Assembly: GCA_964462685.1 (NCBI GenBank)
Contig: CAYWYR010000015.1
Span: 1 to 64,000, forward strand
Origin: CAYWYR01 sp964462685
GTDB taxonomy: Bacteria; Bacteroidota; Ignavibacteria; Kapaibacteriales; UBA2268
Direction of reading: 5' to 3'
DNA length: 64,000 nucleotides
The notes beneath the pieces were generated by a model, which saw nothing but the letters and a program-made list of their open reading frames with translations, was not told the origin of the DNA and did no database searches. Of this stretch, positions 17,824 to 25,139 are shown one piece after another; within the stretch, counting starts at the first letter, position 1; each line of letters opens with the position of its first letter. The position numbers were made by a program, and so were the translations under genes.

Positions 17824-19062
17824 TTATTCCTTGATAAATGGAGTGGAGAAAAAATTGCCTGCCGCATCAACAAATCGTACGAAATAGTGTCCACTGGGCA
17901 GATCAGAGACATCATAGGAAAACTCGAACTCTTCACCCACCATTCCTTCATAAACCGTTGCGATGCTTACTCCTGCGATATCGATTAATGACAGCTCTAT
18001 CTGTCCCGGTAAATGGCCGAATGAGGATATAGTGATCGCATTTGAGGCAGGGTTAGGTATTACGTTCAATTCAGAATTACCACCTTCATCAACAACTAAA
18101 AGGGTGATCAGGTCTATTGTATAGTTGCCTTGGGTATATAGCATCTCACCCTCGTGCATTGTATAAACGGGATTCCCACAACAATAGATTTCTTCCCCAT
18201 TGTTGCGAGAGTAGATCCTCCCACCGTTGAACAACAAATAATTTCCCTGATCGCTATACTTTAGACTGGTCGTTGAACTTGGATAAGGCTTGATTCTATC
18301 AATATATTCTTCTGACTGTATAGTATATATGTATATATCATCGATATCAGAATCCCCATTAGCCTTTTCAAAGCCTTCTTGAACAAGGTATTCATCTTTC
18401 ACAGGATGGAACTCTACATATCTCGTATCATCAAATCTCCTTACCTCCTGTAACGTTTCGACATCGAAAATAAGAGCTGTGTTCCAGCCTATTGTATTGG
18501 AAATTGAGACAAAACGACTGTCATGGCTAAAACTTACCTCATCCATCATCGCCCTAGTGCCGTACTTCGGATCAACTATCGGTGTAGCTGTCCAGTCCTT
18601 GAACTCCCAAGTCTGCGTATCGATCAACCTAAGTCCGTGCTGTCCGCCCGCAATTCCTACATATCTCCTGTCAGGAGAAAACTTAGCAGTATAAGCATAT
18701 AATTCCGGATTTAGATTAGCATTGGGATTGAAATCGAATTCCTTTAATACCTCCCAATCAGAAACCCTCCGCACGGTCACATATCTGCCACCCGCTACTG
18801 TCACTATCCACTCCCCGTCTCTAGAGAACTCAATATGAGTGACGTTCTTGTCTTTCTCCGTCAGTTCTCCGATTATCTCTCCGCTTCGGGCTTGATGAAT
18901 ATATATCTTGAAGTTATCACACCCGGCCAGGATTAAATCCCCTTCGGGCGAGAATGCTGTACTTTTAGTATAGTGATTGTTCATCCACAGCAGCCCGGGT
19001 ATCTCCTCAGCATAGGAGAATGAAAAGATCAGAAGCAGTAAGGAAAGGAGAAGGCTTTTCAT
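17824..19062 (-). CDS. Secreted WD40-like beta-propeller with T9SS domain
   Basis: A 412-residue protein. The ATG at 19062 follows a good ribosome binding site (GAGGTG, five bases before) and opens a signal peptide ending in SYAEE; an ATG at 19074 adds only four residues. The body has WD40-type blades such as STAFSPEGDLILAGCD, HIEFSRDGEWIVTVAGG and AKFSPDRRYVGIAGG. The last 80 residues (NVIPNPASNAITISS to SGHYFVRFVD) form a T9SS sorting domain. The ligand is unknown; as first gene of a two-gene operon it may act with the giant protein. Confidence 0.85.
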   Translation of the reverse strand: MKSLLLSLLLLIFSFSYAEEIPGLLWMNNHYTKSTAFSPEGDLILAGCDNFKIYIHQARSGEIIGELTEKDKNVTHIEFSRDGEWIVTVAGGRYVTVRRVSDWEVLKEFDFNPNANLNPELYAYTAKFSPDRRYVGIAGGQHGLRLIDTQTWEFKDWTATPIVDPKYGTRAMMDEVSFSHDSRFVSISNTIGWNTALIFDVETLQEVRRFDDTRYVEFHPVKDEYLVQEGFEKANGDSDIDDIYIYTIQSEEYIDRIKPYPSSTTSLKYSDQGNYLLFNGGRIYSRNNGEEIYCCGNPVYTMHEGEMLYTQGNYTIDLITLLVVDEGGNSELNVIPNPASNAITISSFGHLPGQIELSLIDIAGVSIATVYEGMVGEEFEFSYDVSDLPSGHYFVRFVDAAGNFFSTPFIKE

Positions 19063-19074
19063 TATACACCTCAT

Positions 19075-19581
19075 GTATAATTTGTTTGTAAGTAGTTAGC
19101 GTCAAAACAATCTAATTAAAGTAAACCATTCATCAAAGTTTTATCTGAAACTTAACAAATATTTAACTTTTCACTGGCATAGAACTTAAAGAAGGGCTGC
19201 AAGTATCGATGAAGACTTGGAGAAAATGAAAGATACCTTAAACATTATGTTCAAATATGCATAGATAAGTCAATGTGTAGGTTTATAGGTGAGGGCGATT
19301 TGGTATATCAGGAGGATAGCACGTAAATTACCGTGAATATAGAGTGCCGACTGTAAGGGCTAAAGTACATAATTTTTACATTTTCATGGAACTAGCTTTC
19401 TTTCATTATTATATATTCATCCTGTGCCGAGAGTAGGGAGGGAAGTAGTAGTAGTAAGAGGAGAAGTAGTTTTTTCATTCCGCACTACTCATAGCCCAAA
19501 CCCTTCAGTCTCCATACTCCCCTATCCCGCTGTACGGCAGTCTAGTCCAGTTTCTTGGCTACCATCTATCAACCAGCTAAT
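19075..19581. other. Intergenic remnant region before the cargo operon
   Basis: This stretch has no convincing gene. It carries an AT-rich upstream region for the WD40-like operon, and a 28-codon minus-strand fragment (listed separately) that looks like the decapitated start of a secreted protein. I saw no tRNA, insertion sequence or strong promoter. Together with the adjacent RHS remnant it suggests repeated insertion and decay. Confidence 0.5.
19392..19478 (-). pseudogene. Truncated secreted-protein start (signal peptide only)
   Basis: An ATG at 19478 on the minus strand begins MKK, nine consecutive Leu and PSLLSAQDEY, a textbook signal peptide with an SAQ cleavage site. The frame ends at TAG after 28 residues. 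No continuation was recognised downstream, so it is probably the stump of a lost secreted gene. Confidence 0.5.
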
Positions 19582-19972
19582 TTAAAATGTATCTATATCA
19601 GATGCAGACTTGACTTTATTATTATGAGAACCTTCACTATTAGCATATGAAGGGTTGAAAACTTTATCTTTTGTGGTCATGTCATGTACGCGCTGAGCAA
19701 TTGGATTATCTTAATCATAATTACCATTATAATCTAGCATACCGAATTCATTAATGAATAAGTCCATTCCTGTAAAAGCTATTTGATCATTTAATACTAA
19801 TTGACCACTCTCTCTAGTACCTAAATTCACTATATACCCGCTCCTATCCTCAAACATGACGGGACTCAACATGGCGTAGTGGTAGGGGCCCCAGCCGGGC
19901 GGGGCGGCCCATAGCTCGTCCACAGCTAGGAACATGCCTATCTCGGGGTCGTAGAGGCGGGGCGGCTGAAAA
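19582..19972 (-). pseudogene. RHS/YD-repeat C-terminal tip, copy D, with in-frame stop
   Basis: The longest RHS remnant. The minus strand reads RLYDPEIGMFLAVDELW, then AAPPGWGPYHYAMLSPVMF, EDRSGY and a roughly 45-residue variable tip. A TAA at 19711-19713 interrupts the frame. The same frame then continues for 42 more codons (DNPIAQRVHDMTTKDKVF and on) to a TAA at 19582. The RLYDPEIGMF block is the classical RHS motif preceding the core end. No YD-repeat core lies upstream, where fliO ends a few bases away. This is a broken orphan tip. Confidence 0.7.
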
Positions 19973-19984
19973 AGTGCGTTTCTT

Positions 19985-20392
19985 CTATTTGGAACCGGTC
20001 AGCGAGGTAGCTTTTATTTGTTTCCTCAGGTTTTTCTTGAAGATGCTACCGAAAGATTCTGGGGTTGCCCTTGTACTGGTATTTACGGATTTACCAGCGG
20101 CATTGGCAACTTCTTTCTGGCTTGTAGTACTATTACCCTCCATTTCCGATAGGCTGGTGATGCTGCTTTCGGTTACGCCGAGCATTACGCGCTTGCCTTC
20201 TGTCTCCACAATCACTACCTGGCTTTTCTGGCTCAGTGGCACACGCGATACGATACGGAGTTCCACCTCGTTATTGTGGTTTCGCTGTTTCTCGGCGAAC
20301 CGCTTTAGATAGTAAAGAATAATAGCAAGGCCAGCCACAAACAGTGACATGATAGCGAAAGCATTCGCTATAGGATTACTGAAGATTTCCAT
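19985..20392 (-). CDS. fliO: FliO-like flagellar export apparatus protein
   Basis: A 135-residue protein with one N-terminal membrane helix (about residues 10-27) and a cytoplasmic domain. It contains the FliO pattern ELRIVSRVPLSQKSQVVIVETEGKRVMLGVTESSI. FliO stabilises FliP during assembly of the flagellar type III export gate. It lies 12 bases downstream of a cation exchanger gene, at the end of an operon without other flagellar genes. Assignment rests on the motif, since the family is short and diverse. Confidence 0.75.
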   Translation of the reverse strand: MEIFSNPIANAFAIMSLFVAGLAIILYYLKRFAEKQRNHNNEVELRIVSRVPLSQKSQVVIVETEGKRVMLGVTESSITSLSEMEGNSTTSQKEVANAAGKSVNTSTRATPESFGSIFKKNLRKQIKATSLTGSK

Positions 20393-20404
20393 TGTTTGCT
20401 TTGA

Positions 20405-21400
20405 TTAGATGCCTTTATCGCGGATAACGGACATGATTATATATCCTATATAGAGCAGGATAAACACGAATCCGTTCCACCGCTGCAACGTGAGTTTTTT
20501 ACCCACGGATACAGAAAGTATAATCAAAGCGCTTGCCAATATCATTACCATGATATCAAAGTTGGAGGCTATATCGAATGGGAGTGCCGTAATGGTAGCG
20601 TTAAGCCCCAGAATCCATAACAGGTTGAATATGTTGGAACCTATAACGTTACCCACTGCGATATCCGCATTGCCCTTTTTTGCCGCCTGTATCGAGGTTA
20701 CCAGCTCCGGAAGGGATGTACCGAAGGCTATGATGGTTAAGCCTATAAAAGACTTACTCAGGCCAGCAAGCGTTGCGATCTCAATTGCACCGTCCACTAC
20801 CCATTTACCACCCAGAAAAAGCCCTAGCATACCAACGGAGATAAGTATAACAGCTTTCTTAACGGGAACGGGTTCTATATCCTCTACCAACTCTTCGGGG
20901 CTTTCTTTAGAAAGATTGAAAATATAAAGCATAAAGAGAATAAAGAAACTCAATATGATAATTCCGTCCCAGCGGGAGATCTCCATCACATTTGAACCCA
21001 CCAAGCCTGTATCTGGTTCCCAGGCTACATTGGCAAGGAAACCAACCAAAAGTGTAGCAGTAAGAGTAAACGGTATCTCGGAGATAACCGTACTTTTCTG
21101 AACACGAAGCTGACTATAAAGGGCGGTAGCCCCTAATATCAGAAACACGTTGGCGATATTTGATCCGAATACGTTACCGATAGCTACATCACTGCTACCA
21201 GTGAGTGAAGCTGTCAGCGATACCAAAAGCTCGGGAGCCGAAGTACCAAAAGATACAACGGTAAGGCCGATTACTAAATCGGAAACATTGAATTTCTTGG
21301 CCAATCCCGCAGCACCATCAACCAGCCAATCGGCACCTTTGATAAGTACTACGAATCCTAAAACGAAAAGTATAAGATCAATTACTATACTATCTAACAT
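20405..21400 (-). CDS. CaCA-family Na+(K+)/Ca2+ exchanger
   Basis: A 331-residue, about ten-helix antiporter. The two inverted alpha repeats are clear: VSFGTSAPELLVSLTA with GNVFGSNIANVFLILG in the first half, and IAFGTSLPELVTSIQA with GNVIGSNIFNLLWILG in the second. The acidic Glu of each PEL motif is the expected ion ligand. It acts in the inner membrane, exporting Ca2+ in exchange for Na+ or H+. It starts 2 bases after the TraB-like gene ends and precedes fliO, so the three are probably one transcript. Confidence 0.92.
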   Translation of the reverse strand: MLDSIVIDLILFVLGFVVLIKGADWLVDGAAGLAKKFNVSDLVIGLTVVSFGTSAPELLVSLTASLTGSSDVAIGNVFGSNIANVFLILGATALYSQLRVQKSTVISEIPFTLTATLLVGFLANVAWEPDTGLVGSNVMEISRWDGIIILSFFILFMLYIFNLSKESPEELVEDIEPVPVKKAVILISVGMLGLFLGGKWVVDGAIEIATLAGLSKSFIGLTIIAFGTSLPELVTSIQAAKKGNADIAVGNVIGSNIFNLLWILGLNATITALPFDIASNFDIMVMILASALIILSVSVGKKLTLQRWNGFVFILLYIGYIIMSVIRDKGI

Positions 21401-21402
21401 AC

Positions 21403-22326
21403 TCAGTATTTGATGATATTAAGGTTCATATCTTTGTTTTTCATCATTTCCACTATCCCTGTATCACCAACCAAATGCCCAGCGCCTACTACTACAAAGA
21501 CTTTTTTGTTCTCTTCAAGATAACCCAGAACTTTGTCTGTCATATTCTTGTTTCTTGTCGTAAGTAGTTTTTCCTTCAGCTCGCTTGCGATATCGGTTTT
21601 GCCCAGTTCGCCGTTGATCAGTTTATCAATTGCCTTGGCATCGCCTTTTTCCCAATGAGAACTAACCTCGTCCAAAAATTCAGTACCGCTGTTGGAGCTA
21701 TCCAAGAAATAGTCGATTATCTCATCGCCGCCTGTAAACATATCATCGAAGAGCTTTAGCTGCCCTTCCATGGATTCCATATCATATATCTTGAAATCTT
21801 TATCGCCGATTTTTCTTTGGTCTGCCTTTTTAAGGAAATGCATATCTATCCCGTTTTCCGGCGAAGCGCCAGAACCCATCATTTCCATTTGCGTGATCGT
21901 TAATCCCGCCGCCCATGGCTTGAACATTTTGATCATAGGTTCATTCATCTGCGGTACAACAGATATTAGCCTATCTACCACTTCCCTGAATTTCTCTGGG
22001 CTGAGTACACTATCCAGAGTTCGCCCGTCTTGAAATACCATATATTGTGCTGCTGCCATCTGATCCGCATTACGGACATCAAATTCTACTGCCAAAGCCT
22101 CGGACTCTTCGAAAGCCGCAAGAATCTCATCGTCCAAAGGGTACATACCATCTTTTAAGGCATGTATTGAACCAAGCAGAAAGACCTCGCTATCTCCATC
22201 TGATACCTGCCAGAGGATGTTGTCAGGCTTGCCGTCCGACCAAGGTTTTTCTACGTTCGAACTGCTACAACCAGCAAGCAGAACTAGTATGAGCAGTGGT
22301 GATATGAAAGATTTGTTGATATTCAA
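21403..22326 (-). CDS. TraB/GumN family lipoprotein
   Basis: A 307-residue lipoprotein with lipobox LLAGC (Cys20). The two GxxH motifs of the TraB/GumN/TIKI fold are present: LLGSIHALKDG (Gly52-His55) and VVGAGHLVGD (Gly281-His284). TIKI relatives are metalloproteases; for bacterial GumN-like proteins the substrate is unknown. First gene of the TraB-exchanger-fliO unit. Confidence 0.87.
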   Translation of the reverse strand: MNINKSFISPLLILVLLAGCSSSNVEKPWSDGKPDNILWQVSDGDSEVFLLGSIHALKDGMYPLDDEILAAFEESEALAVEFDVRNADQMAAAQYMVFQDGRTLDSVLSPEKFREVVDRLISVVPQMNEPMIKMFKPWAAGLTITQMEMMGSGASPENGIDMHFLKKADQRKIGDKDFKIYDMESMEGQLKLFDDMFTGGDEIIDYFLDSSNSGTEFLDEVSSHWEKGDAKAIDKLINGELGKTDIASELKEKLLTTRNKNMTDKVLGYLEENKKVFVVVGAGHLVGDTGIVEMMKNKDMNLNIIKY

Positions 22327-22561
22327 AATTGTGAAAATTTACTAATAATGATATTTCCAAATATTGCTAAGCCATTAAGATAACAATATCGCGGGATTAT
22401 TTTATTCAGTACCCGATAAAAGTACATGTCATGTTAATAGAACATCTCTATCAAACTTATAAATACCCTACTGGTTTAAGCGTTTTAGAGACTACTCTGT
22501 ACCAATACAGATAGGTGTGAATACTTTATTATCTTTGCTGAATTACCTTAGGGGAGTTTGT

Positions 22562-22927
22562 TTATTGCTCGGTTATACTATCGAGTTCATTCACTGATTC
22601 CTCTTCTCTTATCGCATCAAGAGAGTCAAGCTCCTTAGCTTTATCGGAAAGCGCGTTTCTGAGAGAATCGATAATATTGCTGAAATCCGGGTTTTGAGTA
22701 GAGAACTTCTCCAGATCCTCACCGAAAGTCTGAAGAGTATAGCCGTTTGATTCAAGTACGCTATCTACGGCGTACTGAGCATTGATACTATTGGGGTTTT
22801 CAAGCCGAGCGTTCAATACTTCACCATATACCTTGATAAAACCCGAGCTATCGGTTTCGCTTTCACATCCAGAGGATAAAAAGACTAAAGAACATATTAT
22901 AAATACAGCAAAAAGGCTTTTTTTCAT
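22562..22927 (-). CDS. Small lipoprotein, function unknown
   Basis: A 121-residue predicted lipoprotein. Numbered from the ATG at 22927, the signal peptide ends in a lipobox-like SSGC (Cys21), followed by acidic and helical sequence (FIKVYGEVLNARLENP, ending in Glu/Ser/Asp-rich residues). An ATG at 22933 is an equivalent start. It begins about 25 bases after the TPR gene, so it is probably in the same operon. No family is recognised with confidence. Confidence 0.75.
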   Translation of the reverse strand: MKKSLFAVFIICSLVFLSSGCESETDSSGFIKVYGEVLNARLENPNSINAQYAVDSVLESNGYTLQTFGEDLEKFSTQNPDFSNIIDSLRNALSDKAKELDSLDAIREEESVNELDSITEQ

Positions 22928-22951
22928 CAACATCGGGTAGGTTTTATATAT

Positions 22952-24256
22952 TTAAAATAGGACTGGATAGCCGTTTTTTTCAAGCCATCTTCTTATTCTG
23001 TCGGCATTGCCATTGTGTGGCTGCCTTTTTAAAAACTCGTTAAAGTCTTTAGCGGCCATATCATCCATACCCTCTTCCCTATAAGATATTCCTCGGTTTA
23101 GATAAGCCAGCCATTGGTCTGAATCCAGCTCTATAGCCAAAGTATAGTCTTCTTTAGCTTTGGAGTAGTATTTAAGTTTTAGATAGCAGTTGGCACGGTT
23201 TATATAAGCATGGAGAAACTCGGTATCAACCGCTATAGCACGGCTATAGTCCTTAACAGCTTCCTTAAGCCTGTTAAGGGCTGAATTAGCGTTACCCTTG
23301 CCGAAATACGCCTGGGCCATTCTGGGATCGAATGTGGCTGCTTCTTCATAATCGACTATAGAATTGATATAGTCTTTCTTGTTGTAATACGCGTTACCGC
23401 GAATAAGATATAGCTGAGCCTGTTCATTGTCTATTGCAAGGGATTTAGTTATTGATTCTATCGCATTATCGTAATCCTTTAGAGAATAATATGCAACAGC
23501 CATATTCTTATAACCCTCACTATAATCAGGCTTTGCTTTGGTGGATTTATAGAAATCTTTAACGGCGTTAGTATAGTTTTCAAGCTTTGCGTAAATAAGG
23601 CCTCTATAATTATAAGCCAGGTATTGGCTTGGGTCAATAGCTATCGCGTTGGAATAATCTGATAATGCTTCTCTGAACTTTTTCAGATTGCCGTTTGCAA
23701 GCCCGCGTGACATATAGACTTTTGCGTCATTATTATTTATCTTAATAGCTTTGTCATAAGATTCGATAGCGTTGTCGAATTCCTTTCTATCGAAAAATAT
23801 ATTACCCATCAGTACATAGGCATGGTAATACTCGGGGTTGATTTCAAGGGCTTTCTCTAGGTCACGCACCACATCTTCCAGCGGTTTACCTACATATAGG
23901 CCCGCATAAGCACGTTTATAATAAGCATAGGCAAAATCCTGGTTAAGCTCGATAGTTTTTCCAAAATCCCTTTCAGCTTCAGGGTACTGCTTAAGCTCAA
24001 GGAATAAAGACCCCCTTTTGAAGTAAACGAAAGAAAAACTAGGATTTAGGCGAATGGTAGAACTATAGTCATTAATAGCTTCAGTATGCATACCCTTATC
24101 AGCGAATACATTCCCCCTCTTAAAAAAGCCGAAAGCGGCTCGGGGGTTATAGGTAAGAGCCTTATTGTAGCAGTCAAGGGCTTTTTCTCTTTCACCTTCT
24201 TTAAGGAAATTATCTCCCCTATCAAGCCATATTTCCGATTCTCTTATATCAGCCAT
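22952..24256 (-). CDS. TPR repeat protein, cytosolic
   Basis: A 434-residue protein made almost entirely of about twelve 34-residue tetratricopeptide repeats (pattern A..Y..R G..Y..L..Y..A..DY..A+.LDP). It has no signal peptide or membrane helix, so it is likely a cytosolic scaffold. The ATG is preceded by an A/G-rich site (AGGGGGGT) and a -7 promoter element. It leads a short operon with the small lipoprotein. Partners are unknown. Confidence 0.9.
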   Translation of the reverse strand: MADIRESEIWLDRGDNFLKEGEREKALDCYNKALTYNPRAAFGFFKRGNVFADKGMHTEAINDYSSTIRLNPSFSFVYFKRGSLFLELKQYPEAERDFGKTIELNQDFAYAYYKRAYAGLYVGKPLEDVVRDLEKALEINPEYYHAYVLMGNIFFDRKEFDNAIESYDKAIKINNNDAKVYMSRGLANGNLKKFREALSDYSNAIAIDPSQYLAYNYRGLIYAKLENYTNAVKDFYKSTKAKPDYSEGYKNMAVAYYSLKDYDNAIESITKSLAIDNEQAQLYLIRGNAYYNKKDYINSIVDYEEAATFDPRMAQAYFGKGNANSALNRLKEAVKDYSRAIAVDTEFLHAYINRANCYLKLKYYSKAKEDYTLAIELDSDQWLAYLNRGISYREEGMDDMAAKDFNEFLKRQPHNGNADRIRRWLEKNGYPVLF

Positions 24257-24274
24257 TTACCCCCCTGGTGGCAG

Positions 24275-24282
24275 CAAATATA
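24275..24282 (-). promoter_or_regulatory. Bacteroidota-type -7 element before the TPR gene
   Basis: The minus strand reads TATATTTG, an exact TAnnTTTG match, 19-26 bases upstream of the TPR ATG and just before its ribosome binding site. No clear -33 TTG is seen. Confidence 0.5.
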
Positions 24283-24328
24283 CCATCACCTGATATGATA
24301 AAAATATTAGATAATATAAGTTTTTGGT

Positions 24329-25132
24329 TCATTTATTTTCAAGATAAGAGTGTTTTCTTTTAAGTCTCGATATATCGATTAGCATCTTTATCGGATCGAT
24401 TATGGGGTTTACTTTAGTTCTTTCATCATTATGCCATTCCACTGGCAACTCAGCAATATTGTAGCCAAGTTTTTTTGCCAGATATAGAACCTCAACATCG
24501 AAGCCAAAACCCTTTACCGTAACCTTTGAGAATATATCTTTACCTGAAGACTTACTGAAAAGCTTGAAACCGCACTGCGTATCCTTTATACCCTCAAATG
24601 CCAACAGGCCGACAATCTTATTGAAAGTCCTTCCCATGAACTCCCTGTACAGGGGTTGATGCTTTTTGATCTTATCATAATCTATACCGCGGGACCCTAT
24701 TGCAATATCAGTATCACCCGATGCAACAACATCAAATAATCTGAATAGCTCATGTATGGGGGTAGAAAGATCAGCATCACTAAACAAAAGATAGTCTCCG
24801 TCAGCTTCAAGCATACCTGCTTTTACAGCTGCGCCCTTACCCTGGTTCTCAGTTTGAGCCAATACTTTGGCACCTCTTTCTTCCGAAACTGCCACTGTAT
24901 TATCAGAACTCCCGTCATCAACCACCAGAATCTCATAATCTGATATCCCTGGAAGCGAGGTATTGTCTGATATAGCGTTATCCATGAAGAGGCGAATAGA
25001 ATCGATGGTATATCCGATTCTTTCCTCTTCATTATAAGCAGGGATAATAATACTTAGTGATTTACCAATATTATTATCCCCGCCAGAGGCTTTCAGATTA
25101 TTTTTATCCTGTTGGATATCGGAAGCCCCCAA
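24329..25132 (-). CDS. GT2 polyprenyl-phosphate glycosyltransferase (ALG5/DPM-like)
   Basis: A 267-residue GT-A enzyme with SIIIPAYNEEERIG (28-40), VVDDGSSDNT with Asp72/Asp73, NQGKGAAVKAG, the metal-binding FSDADLSTP (Asp119/Asp121) and the ALG5-type ending DTQCGFKLF, GFGFDVEVLYLAKKLGY and VEWHNDERTKVNP. It probably transfers a hexose from a nucleotide sugar to undecaprenyl- or dolichyl-like phosphate. No membrane helix is present. It lies 7 bases downstream of the DUF2723 gene, whose product is the likely user of the lipid-linked sugar. Confidence 0.88.
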   Translation of the reverse strand: MGASDIQQDKNNLKASGGDNNIGKSLSIIIPAYNEEERIGYTIDSIRLFMDNAISDNTSLPGISDYEILVVDDGSSDNTVAVSEERGAKVLAQTENQGKGAAVKAGMLEADGDYLLFSDADLSTPIHELFRLFDVVASGDTDIAIGSRGIDYDKIKKHQPLYREFMGRTFNKIVGLLAFEGIKDTQCGFKLFSKSSGKDIFSKVTVKGFGFDVEVLYLAKKLGYNIAELPVEWHNDERTKVNPIIDPIKMLIDISRLKRKHSYLENK

Positions 25133-25139
25133 ATCTTGA

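Noticed and set aside
17820..17951. 44-residue N-terminal extension of the giant cargo protein
   Set aside because: The extension overlaps the preceding gene and would bury the signal peptide; ATG 17819 gives a normal signal peptide.
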